Positions 8,725 through 16,087 of a DNA stretch of 50,903 bases are shown piece after piece (the stretch's first letter is position 1; each line of letters begins with the position of its first letter). This DNA is from Chloroflexota bacterium (lineage in GTDB: Bacteria > Chloroflexota > Dehalococcoidia > Lucifugimonadales > UBA3495): the NCBI GenBank assembly GCA_028875055.1, contig JAPPGG010000060.1, positions 1 through 50,903 of the forward strand, given 5' to 3'. A model generated the notes under the pieces. The model was given only the letters and a program-made list of their open reading frames with translations, was not told the origin of the DNA and did not search any database. Made by a program: the position numbers and the translations under genes.

Positions 8725-10782
8725 TTGCGTACCGTCTCCCTGATCCTGGCGATTTTTCCGGTTCTCTTCATCTTGGCCTGTACCGAGCCCGAGACTGCTC
8801 CAACGGAGGTGAATACGCCTGCTGTGCTGGCGGTTCCCACCGTTCCCACCGTTCCCACCGTTGCTTCGGCTAACCCAAGTGTCCCAGCCCAGGCAGCAAC
8901 TCCCGCCACCTCCGCTGCGAACCAGGTCCAACCGGGCGCACCGCCGCTATTGGTAAGCGCTTCGCCGCCCGGGATTCAGCCTTCCGGACCGGCCGCCATC
9001 CCCGTACCTGCCGCCGGCGCGTCCCCGATGCCTGCGCCCATGCCCACGCCAACGGAACCTGCCGTCGTAGCAGCGCCTGCGCCTACGCCGGAGCCGACGG
9101 CAACCCCGGCGCCTACACCTACAGCCACGCCCACACCGCCACCAACGGCAGATACTTTGCCCTGGGTGCAGGACGGGCTGGATGGTCTCCTGGAACAGCG
9201 GGCGCTGGCTATTCTGCGTGAACTGGAGACCGGCGCTCCAGCCGTCTTTCTCAGCGTTGCGAGGGCGGAACACCAGCTTCTTCCCCCTGAATCGGACCGC
9301 GCAATCCGGGCGCTGGAAGCCCTGGCATCCCTGGCCCTGGCCAACGAGCATGCAACGGCGCGTCTTGCGGCGATGCCTTTCCTTTACGAGATTGAATACA
9401 ACGACTTCGAAGCCCTGCAATACCTTCAGGCGGCTGCGGATATCCACCCGGGCTATCTCGATACTTTAGTGCCGTTCGAAGGGCAGGGCACACCCATCAC
9501 GGACGAGTTGGCGGGAGAAATACCCGTCAAGTACCTGGAAATATTCCTGCCCGATGCCGGTTCCAGAATTCGCTCACTCCCCTGGGTGGACGATGGTATT
9601 GCCTACGTTCCGGAAAGTGAGGAGTCAACCCCCGCAGGCCGGAAATTGGCCCTGGAACGCCGGAAAATGCTCATCCTGGTAGATACCGCGCAGGCGATGC
9701 CGGCCGTGTTCGATGGGTTGGTAGGCAAGCAGTGGATGCAACGACACTACGACGGCGTCGAGCTTGTCGTTATGGAGAACATCATCGAACTGGCGCAAGT
9801 GGACCGGGCGCTGGCGCTGAAGCTCCTGGCAATGCCCTTTCTGGATACCTACCAGAATCCGGACGCATGGGCCTTGCGTTTCATCCTGGAGCTTCGCAGC
9901 ACCGAGCCCTGGCAGCTGGACCGACTGCTGGCAGACCGGGACCTGGCCGGCGGAATCACCGATGAGATCAGGGACCGGCTAACGTCCATCTACAAGGAGA
10001 GATACCTGGAGTCGCCCACTGCATCCAGGGTCAGGGAAGTAACCGGTTTGAATCCCGATACATTCCCCGGCTGGGTGACCGAGCCCGGTAATCGCCACGA
10101 GGAAGCGGCCGGAGAACAGTTGCTGGAAATTTGGTCCAACCATCCAGCCATTGCTGAAGAGCTGGTTGAACGTCCCTGGGCAGCCCCGGAGTTGACCACC
10201 ACCGGCCGGCGGCAGATGGCCTATTTTCACGAAATTGTGGTCTCCAGTGATCAGGTGGCCGAACGACTGGCTTATCTATGGGAGACGCAAGGGTACTCGG
10301 AAACATTCCTTTTGTCGCTGCATCGGCTCACAGTGAAGAACCCGCAGGCCGCCCTGCTTTTCCTGGACCTGGACTGGGCCAGGGGAAATGGCCACAGCGG
10401 GGTGCCCCAGGGTCTCGGCAGAGTTATCACTAAGGACAGAGAAGGAACGGACCTGATCGAGAGGGTCCTCGGGATGAGATGGGTCGTTGACGGATTGAAC
10501 TGGGAGGAGGAGAACGAAGCCGCAAGGCTGCTGGCCGCTATCTGGGAGGAGGACCAGGGCCAGGACCTGGCAAGGAGGGTTCTCGAACTGGACTGGGTCA
10601 ATGACGGCGCTTCCGAGGAGGACAACGCCGCCCTGCTGGCCATCTACGTCATCATTCACACCGATCCGGAAGGGACGGGTCCCTACCAGGAACAACTCGA
10701 AAGGGTTTTCGAGCTGGGGGGCAGCATAGGTATTGAGGGACTCTGGGAGCTGATTTACGCGTCAGAGACGTATGTGGGCTAG
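8725..10782 (+). CDS. predicted lipoprotein with Pro/Thr linker and repeated W-V-x-D-G segments
   Basis: I do not recognise this 685-residue protein as a named family. The N-terminus is a short lipoprotein signal (hydrophobic 5-18, lipobox ILAC with Cys19). A Pro/Ala/Thr-rich linker follows to about residue 140, including TVPTVPTVPTV and many 'TPAPTP' runs, which would space the folded part from the membrane. The remainder is helical and acidic and repeats a motif near residues 145 (LPWVQDGL), 285 (LPWVDDGI), 449 (GWVTEPG), 584 (MRWVVDGL) and 622 (LDWVNDGA). Each motif is followed by an amphipathic helix, suggesting an alpha-solenoid. The start is TTG at 8725, behind AGAAAGGTG. It probably acts on the outside of the membrane as a binding or structural protein. 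Confidence 0.85.
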   Translation: MRTVSLILAIFPVLFILACTEPETAPTEVNTPAVLAVPTVPTVPTVASANPSVPAQAATPATSAANQVQPGAPPLLVSASPPGIQPSGPAAIPVPAAGASPMPAPMPTPTEPAVVAAPAPTPEPTATPAPTPTATPTPPPTADTLPWVQDGLDGLLEQRALAILRELETGAPAVFLSVARAEHQLLPPESDRAIRALEALASLALANEHATARLAAMPFLYEIEYNDFEALQYLQAAADIHPGYLDTLVPFEGQGTPITDELAGEIPVKYLEIFLPDAGSRIRSLPWVDDGIAYVPESEESTPAGRKLALERRKMLILVDTAQAMPAVFDGLVGKQWMQRHYDGVELVVMENIIELAQVDRALALKLLAMPFLDTYQNPDAWALRFILELRSTEPWQLDRLLADRDLAGGITDEIRDRLTSIYKERYLESPTASRVREVTGLNPDTFPGWVTEPGNRHEEAAGEQLLEIWSNHPAIAEELVERPWAAPELTTTGRRQMAYFHEIVVSSDQVAERLAYLWETQGYSETFLLSLHRLTVKNPQAALLFLDLDWARGNGHSGVPQGLGRVITKDREGTDLIERVLGMRWVVDGLNWEEENEAARLLAAIWEEDQGQDLARRVLELDWVNDGASEEDNAALLAIYVIIHTDPEGTGPYQEQLERVFELGGSIGIEGLWELIYASETYVG

Positions 10783-10902
10783 GGGTCTCCCCAACGGCAA
10801 GCCGGTCCGGAATGCCGGCGGGCGGAGACGGCTGGACCGGGTCGGGGGCAGCCCGAGAGGACTGCCCCGCGCCGGTACCCTGCCGCCTGGCGGGTTCTGC
10901 CT

Positions 10903-11862
10903 TCAGCCCTGGGGGCGCGCGCCTTCGAAGTAGCGGCGGGGGTTTTCGATCATCATGCGGTCGATGTCCCCCTGGGGCGTTCCCGCTTCCATCAGCCTTG
11001 GGATGACGGCCCGGCTCAGCCACAGGTAGCCGTCGGGGTTCTCCTCCCTGGTGGGCATGCCTGGCGATCCGATGCGGGACAGGACGATGTTCCAGTCGTG
11101 GGACAGCATCATGTTGGCGGTAAGGCCTTCGTCCAGCCGCTCTTTCAGGTAGTCGGTCCGTTCCTGCCATGCCGGAAGATTGGGCCGGCCGAAGGGGTTG
11201 TTGATGTCCCAGCCCAGCCAAACGCCCAGGCGGGCCAGTTCGTGGTGGTATTCCGGTATCAGGGTGTTGTTGATGTGGCCCACGTATATGTTGTGGGGCT
11301 CAACGCCCTCCTCCTTCAGGATGCGCACCTGCTCTTCGCCAATGCGAGACTCGGCGGGGGTGTGGGTGGTGACGGGGACGCCGGTGCGCAGGTGGGTACG
11401 CGCCGAAGCCCGCAGCATTAACTCCTCCTGCTCGGTAATGGGGTCGCTGGTGGCCACCTTGATGATGCCGGCGCGGATGCCCGTCCCCTCAATGCCTTCC
11501 TCGATTTCCCGCACCCATAGGTCCGCTATGAAGTCCTTGTCCCGGCCCCAGAAACTGCGGGGTACGTCCAGCCAGCAACCCGTGCAGCAGATGAACTGCA
11601 CGCCGGTCTGCTCCGAGACTTCCCTCATCAGGACCACGTCCCGGCCCAGGTCGAGGGGTGAAACCTCGACCACGGTGTCCACGCCGCCTTCCCTGGCCTG
11701 GGTGAAGGATTCCAGAGCCATTTCCAGGGCCTGGTCGCGCAGTTCCAGTTCGTAGTAGGTCTGCCGGATGCCGGCGGAAGAATCTATCAGGTGTTCGTGG
11801 GGGAGGGTGAAGCCCAGGTCTGCCGTGTCCAGTGGTCCAAGCACCGAGTTTATGGTTGCCAT
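10903..11862 (-). CDS. phosphotriesterase-family metal-dependent hydrolase
   Basis: This 319-residue amidohydrolase-fold enzyme belongs to the phosphotriesterase group (aryldialkylphosphatases and lactonases). Binuclear metal ligands are visible: H22 and H24 in LPHEHL, a probable carboxylated bridging K135 in AGIIKVATS, H167 in VTTHTPAE, H196 in IYVGHINN and D256 in LSHDW. Typical substrates are lactones or phosphotriesters; the actual one is not evident. The ATG at 11862 is supported by GGAGGTGTCGT directly upstream. The gene is divergent from the M24/creatinase-like gene that starts 147 bp away, suggesting shared control of a small catabolic locus. Confidence 0.9.
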   Translation of the reverse strand: MATINSVLGPLDTADLGFTLPHEHLIDSSAGIRQTYYELELRDQALEMALESFTQAREGGVDTVVEVSPLDLGRDVVLMREVSEQTGVQFICCTGCWLDVPRSFWGRDKDFIADLWVREIEEGIEGTGIRAGIIKVATSDPITEQEELMLRASARTHLRTGVPVTTHTPAESRIGEEQVRILKEEGVEPHNIYVGHINNTLIPEYHHELARLGVWLGWDINNPFGRPNLPAWQERTDYLKERLDEGLTANMMLSHDWNIVLSRIGSPGMPTREENPDGYLWLSRAVIPRLMEAGTPQGDIDRMMIENPRRYFEGARPQG

Positions 11863-12008
11863 ACGACACCTCCGGTCTTGTGATGCAGGCCCTGTCGGAG
11901 AGCGGGTCTCTTGCGGATTATACAGGGGACGCCCCCTTTGCGGTGTTAGAATCAACCCGTAGTACCATGCTGGCCGGCGACTATGATTTTGCCGTAAGGA
12001 GGACTGTT

Positions 12009-13160
12009 ATGCCGCTGCATTTCACCGAGGAGGAACTGGCCGGTCGCCGGGAGAGGGTGGCGGCGGAATTACAGTCCCGTGGGCTGGCGGCTCTGCTGAT
12101 TTTCCGGCAGGAGAGCATGTACTACCTGACGGGCTACGACACTACCGGCTATTCCCAGTTCCAGTGCCTGTACCTGGGGACCGACGGCAGGATGGTGCTG
12201 CTGACCAGGTCGGCAGACCTGCGCCAGGCCCGGTTGACCTCGGTGATTGAGGACATTCGCATCTGGGTGGATGGGGCCGACAGCAACCCGGGGCAGGACC
12301 TGTGGCAGATTCTGGAAGAGCAGGGCTGCCGGGGGCAACGCGTTGGGGTGGAAATGGAAGCCTGGTGCCTTACCGGGGCCAGATGGGAGTACGTGAAGGC
12401 AGCCATTGATGGCCGCTGCGAATACGAGGACTGCTCGGAACTGGTCAGCGGCTACCGGATTATCAAGAGCGATGCGGAGGTGGCCTACGTCCGCCGCGCC
12501 GCGGAACTGGCCGACGATGCCCTGGCGACCGCCCAACAGCTGGCAAAACCGGGAGTCCCGGAACAGGAGGTGCTGGCCGGAATGCACGCCGCCGTCTTCC
12601 GGGGTGGCGGAGACTACGCTGCCTCCCGCTTTATCATCGGTTCGGGCGAAAACGCCCTGATGGTGCGCAACTTCACCGGTTACCGCACCCTGGAAGCCAA
12701 TGACCAGCTGCAGCTGGAGTTTGGCGGAGCTTACCGTCACTACCACTCCTGCCTGATGCGAACGATTCTTACCGGCCAGCCCCACCCCCGGCAGGTGGCC
12801 ATGCATGCATCCTGCCGCGACGCCCTCCAGGCCTGCAAGGAGGCTGCCAGGCCGGGTTCCACCTTTGGCGACGTTTTCGCGGCCCACGCTGACTCCCTGG
12901 ACCGCTCCGGTTTCGGGGAGCACCGGCTCAACGCCTGCGGATACAGCCTGGGGGCGCTGTACCCGCCCACCTGGATGGACTGGCCCATGATTTACCAGGA
13001 CAACCCGACGGTGGTCCGGCCCAACATGGTCATCTTCATGCACATGATCCTGCTGGACTGGGACAATCGGCTGGCGATGGCGGTGGGGGACACGGTGCTG
13101 GTCACTCCCGAAGGGTGCGAGACGCTGACCAGGATGGGTACCGACCTGGTAGTCAACTGA
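12009..13160 (+). CDS. M24-fold creatinase/Xaa-Pro dipeptidase-like hydrolase lacking the metal ligands
   Basis: This 383-residue 'pita-bread' protein has an N-terminal creatinase-type domain (residues 1 to about 150) and a C-terminal M24 catalytic domain. The five usual metal ligands (D, D, H, E, E) appear replaced. The first two positions read LEFGGAYRHYHSCLMRT (E237, C248), the GHG position reads GYSLG (Y312), the first Glu position reads FMHM (H345), and no Glu stands in the last motif (AMAVGDTVLVT). Creatinase and some related amidinohydrolases or ectoine hydrolases work without metal, so this enzyme probably cleaves a C-N bond in a small nitrogen compound. The ATG at 12009 follows TAAGGAGGA. 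It is divergent from the phosphotriesterase-like gene. Confidence 0.88.
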   Translation: MPLHFTEEELAGRRERVAAELQSRGLAALLIFRQESMYYLTGYDTTGYSQFQCLYLGTDGRMVLLTRSADLRQARLTSVIEDIRIWVDGADSNPGQDLWQILEEQGCRGQRVGVEMEAWCLTGARWEYVKAAIDGRCEYEDCSELVSGYRIIKSDAEVAYVRRAAELADDALATAQQLAKPGVPEQEVLAGMHAAVFRGGGDYAASRFIIGSGENALMVRNFTGYRTLEANDQLQLEFGGAYRHYHSCLMRTILTGQPHPRQVAMHASCRDALQACKEAARPGSTFGDVFAAHADSLDRSGFGEHRLNACGYSLGALYPPTWMDWPMIYQDNPTVVRPNMVIFMHMILLDWDNRLAMAVGDTVLVTPEGCETLTRMGTDLVVN

Positions 13161-13244
13161 GTGTTACTCTGAGTGAGGCCGCAGAGGCTGGAATCCACCA
13201 TACAAGCGTGCTCTCGGACCCGAAACCGGGGTGAGGATCAGGAC

Positions 13245-13279
13245 TTCAGGCCCTTCGGCACGCTCAGGGCGACATGACT
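13245..13279 (+). repeat. 35-bp dispersed repeat, copy 1
   Basis: This 35-bp intergenic segment, beginning TTCAGGCCCTTCGG, occurs in inverted orientation at 43009-43043 with a single mismatch. It lies between two co-directional genes. Confidence 0.6.
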
Positions 13280-13332
13280 TTTGCTAGCCGAATTTGCGCC
13301 TCTATGGCCTGAATCCATAACGCTATTGTCCT

Positions 13333-13381
13333 GTTGCCCTGTCCGCAACAGGCAACGGCTGGGCGACTGATGGTTTATAAT
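13333..13381 (+). promoter_or_regulatory. candidate promoter and dyad for the luciferase-like monooxygenase gene
   Basis: A perfect -10 box TATAAT lies at 13376-13381, 38 bp before the start codon. No good -35 is seen at the expected distance. Instead there is a dyad-rich stretch from 13332, GTTGCC...GGCAAC with an inner TGTTGC/GCAACA, which could be an activator or repressor site. Confidence 0.45.
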
Positions 13382-13418
13382 CGGCTGCGAGACCTATACC
13401 TGACCTGTTGAGGAAGAC

Positions 13419-14453
13419 ATGCGCTTCGGATCCTTCGTATTTCCCGTCAGCCACCATCCCGAGAACGACTCCGCGGTTATTGACAGCACCCTGGATGAGA
13501 TTCAGCTGGCCGAGGAGATCGGCATGCACTCGGTGTGGCTTACCGAGCACCACTTTGATGGCGCGGCGGCCCACGCCGACCCGCTGGTTCTGGGCGCGGC
13601 CATCGCCGCCAGGACCCAGCGCATCAGGATCGGGTTCGCGGTGGTTGAACTGGCCTTCCACCACCCGGTGCGACTTGCCATCCAGACCGCGCTGCTGGAC
13701 AACCTGAGCCACGGCAGGCTGATAGTAGGTACCGGCCGGGGCTCGGCCTACAACCACTATGAATACCTGGGCTTCGGTATAACCATGGAAGATGGCCTGG
13801 CCAGGCTGGAAGAAGCCGAAGAACTGATGGTGGCGGCCTGGACCGGCGAGGACCTGAAACATAAGGGCGAACACTGGAGCATAGAGTTTCCCCTGCTGCG
13901 GCCCCGCCCTTACCAGAAGCCCCATCCTCCCATGGTGCGGGCCTGCATCAGCGAGGCCTCGACGGTCAAGATGGCGGAGATAGGTCGCCCCATAATGATC
14001 GGCATACAGACGCTGCCCACCCTGCAAGCCAGGCTGGAACGGTACCGGGCCACCATGCTGGATTCCGGCTTTACGGAGAAGCAGGCCGAGGAAACGCTGG
14101 ACCAGTGCTGGGCTTCCCGGGACCTGCTGGTTGCCGACAGCTATGATGAAGCCCTGGAGATTGCGGCGGCAGGGTTCGAGCGAGAGCGGACCCATTTCCG
14201 CCATGCCCGCGAGGTTTACAACCCCGGGGGATTCCCCCCGCCCGATCCCAACCGACCTGCCCCGCCCGGGGAGGTCCTGGAACACGCCTTCATCCTCGGC
14301 ACCCCGTCGCAGGTGGCGGAACAGGTGGCGGAGATGCGGGACATTGGTGTGCGCAACCTGATGCTCAAGCTGAACACCGGGGAGATGGACACCCACAAGG
14401 TGCGGAAGTCCATGCGGCTGTTCGGCGAGAAAGTAATGCCCCTGTTCACCTAG
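13419..14453 (+). CDS. LLM-class (luciferase-like) flavin-dependent oxidoreductase
   Basis: This 344-residue TIM-barrel protein belongs to the bacterial luciferase-like monooxygenase family, which uses reduced FMN or F420 to oxidise organic substrates. Family features are the N-terminal strand MRFGSFVFP, EEIGMHSVWLTEHHF (the EHH motif at about residues 43-45), the flavin-site stretch RLIVGTGRGSA, and a C-terminal LGTPSQVAEQVAEM. The ATG at 13419 follows GAGGA. It is followed after 68 bp by a cupin gene on the same strand, so they may be co-transcribed. The substrate is unknown; such genes are abundant in Chloroflexota that degrade refractory organics. Confidence 0.92.
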   Translation: MRFGSFVFPVSHHPENDSAVIDSTLDEIQLAEEIGMHSVWLTEHHFDGAAAHADPLVLGAAIAARTQRIRIGFAVVELAFHHPVRLAIQTALLDNLSHGRLIVGTGRGSAYNHYEYLGFGITMEDGLARLEEAEELMVAAWTGEDLKHKGEHWSIEFPLLRPRPYQKPHPPMVRACISEASTVKMAEIGRPIMIGIQTLPTLQARLERYRATMLDSGFTEKQAEETLDQCWASRDLLVADSYDEALEIAAAGFERERTHFRHAREVYNPGGFPPPDPNRPAPPGEVLEHAFILGTPSQVAEQVAEMRDIGVRNLMLKLNTGEMDTHKVRKSMRLFGEKVMPLFT

Positions 14454-14521
14454 CTGAGGGGCGGACCGATTCTGCTCCCAGGTCCAGGTTGGAGCGAGCA
14501 AACAAGCCAGGAGGAGATATT

Positions 14522-14917
14522 ATGCAGGCTACGGAACAGCAGAGCGGTCTGAAGCCCTACGTTGTCCATGCCGTGGGCGACGCCTCGGAGACGATACAGA
14601 CGCCGGGGATGGTGCGCCAGCCGGCGGTCAACCCGGGCAAGGGCGATACCACCAAAATCTGGATGGGCAAGGTCACCGCCGCCCCGCAAGAGAAGGGCCC
14701 GCCCCACACGCACCTGGAAGCGGAAACGGCCGCCTATGTGCTGCAGGGCCGGGTAAGGGTGCTGTTCGGCGACAACTTCGAGGAATGGATTGAGGCCGGC
14801 CCCGGGGACTTCCTTTTCGTACCGGCCCATACCGCGCACATTGAGGAGAACCCCTACGACGAGGAGATGGTGGCCATCCTCTGCCGCGCGCCCGACAACA
14901 TCGTCCAGAACCTTTAG
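14522..14917 (+). CDS. cupin-domain protein
   Basis: This 131-residue single-domain cupin has motif 1 in GPPHTHLEAETAAYVLQGRV (two His and a Glu as likely metal ligands) and motif 2 in GPGDFLFVPAHTAHIEEN (a further His). These form a small beta barrel with one metal ion. Small cupins act as dioxygenases, isomerases or ligand-binding proteins; the reaction cannot be assigned. The ATG at 14522 has an excellent AGGAGGAGAT upstream. It follows the luciferase-like gene by 68 bp and could process its product. Confidence 0.88.
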   Translation: MQATEQQSGLKPYVVHAVGDASETIQTPGMVRQPAVNPGKGDTTKIWMGKVTAAPQEKGPPHTHLEAETAAYVLQGRVRVLFGDNFEEWIEAGPGDFLFVPAHTAHIEENPYDEEMVAILCRAPDNIVQNL

Positions 14918-15005
14918 CGCACAACTTCCTTCCGCTGGCGGGTGGCCCTTCAGCAAGGACAGGTAAAACGGGAGATGCGCATGCCGCTCCGACGGCGTTC
15001 TCCGG

Positions 15006-15719
15006 TCAGCCCTTAAGGTGGCTGTCCAGGAACTGTATGGTGGCCGGCCAGGCGGCCTGCGCTGCCGCTTCCTGGTGCCGGGCGGGCTGGGTGTGGTCCA
15101 GGAAGGCGTGACCGGCCCCGGGGTAGGTGCGGAAATCGTGTTGCTTGCCCAGCCTGGTTAACTCATCGTCCAGCTTCTGCATGTCCTGCTGGGAGGGGTT
15201 GGCGTCCACCTCGCCAAAGTGGAAGAGCATGGGGCAGTTGATGCCCTCCGCCAGCGCAAAGGGTGATGCAGTGGCATTGCCCACGGTGGCCATGATGTTG
15301 CCGCCGTAGAAGGGCGCCACCGCCTTGTAGTGGGGGTTGGTGGCCGCCGACAGCCAGGCAATCCTGCCTCCGGAGCAGAAGCCGATAATCCCGATTCGGT
15401 CCGACTGGATGGACGGGTGGCCCTGCAGGAAATCCACGGTGGCGTTCATATCCGCAATGGTTTCCAGGTCGTTGAGGAACTGCCCGGCGGCCCGGCCGTC
15501 GGAGAGGGCCTCTGCCGGCACCCGGTGAAACCGGTTGGGCGCCACGGCGGCGTAGCCTTCGCTGGCCAGGCGGTCAACAATTCCCTGGGTGAACTCCCCC
15601 AGGCCGCTGGCCGGATGGGCCACCACAACCGCCGGAAAGGGGCCCGACCCGTCGGGAACGCTGGCGTACAGGTCCATTTCTTTTCCGTCAACTTCGACCG
15701 TTTCCCAGAAAGACGGCAT
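15006..15719 (-). CDS. dienelactone hydrolase family protein
   Basis: This 237-residue alpha/beta hydrolase fits dienelactone hydrolase. The nucleophile is Cys in GIIGFCSGGRIAW (GxCxGG), the usual DLH variant. A catalytic Asp lies in HFGEVDANPS and a His in YPGAGHAFLD. DLH opens the lactone ring of dienelactones in chloroaromatic catabolism, and broader members act on other esters. The ATG at 15719 follows GGAGGTTGAAAAG. It is divergent from the nitric oxide reductase gene and convergent with the cupin gene. A catabolic role is inferred from its neighbours. Confidence 0.92.
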   Translation of the reverse strand: MPSFWETVEVDGKEMDLYASVPDGSGPFPAVVVAHPASGLGEFTQGIVDRLASEGYAAVAPNRFHRVPAEALSDGRAAGQFLNDLETIADMNATVDFLQGHPSIQSDRIGIIGFCSGGRIAWLSAATNPHYKAVAPFYGGNIMATVGNATASPFALAEGINCPMLFHFGEVDANPSQQDMQKLDDELTRLGKQHDFRTYPGAGHAFLDHTQPARHQEAAAQAAWPATIQFLDSHLKG

Positions 15720-16087
15720 CTTTTCAACCTCCTGCGTGCGACTGCTACCAATCCCTGCCGGGCCAGTCTAACAGAGTACCGGCAGGATGTGGGCCGAGGG
15801 CGCCTTCTGTACGGCGCATACCGCGCCTGGGATGTTACCCGCTGAGCTCGGGCGGCAACTCCCGTGTCCGGCTGTTGGACTTCGGTACCCCCGAAGGGAT
15901 GCCAGGATAACCACCCCAGCGGGGACTATACCCCTACGGCAGTATGTACGATCGCCTGATTTGCCTCTAACATAACAGTCATTCCGAAGTCAGGAGCTTC
16001 ACGGAAACCTGGGTACCATCGCTCGGCGCAAGTCCCCGCCTCCGGTGACGCCGATCCGCGATAGCCAATTCAACGGAGGTAACGCTC
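15720..16087. other. 368-bp divergent intergenic region before the nitric oxide reductase gene
   Basis: It separates the dienelactone hydrolase and nitric oxide reductase genes. I see no FNR/DNR-type TTGAT-N4-ATCAA site and no convincing sigma70 promoter. The ribosome site CGGAGGTAACG lies just before 16088. Nothing else is recognisable. Confidence 0.4.
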
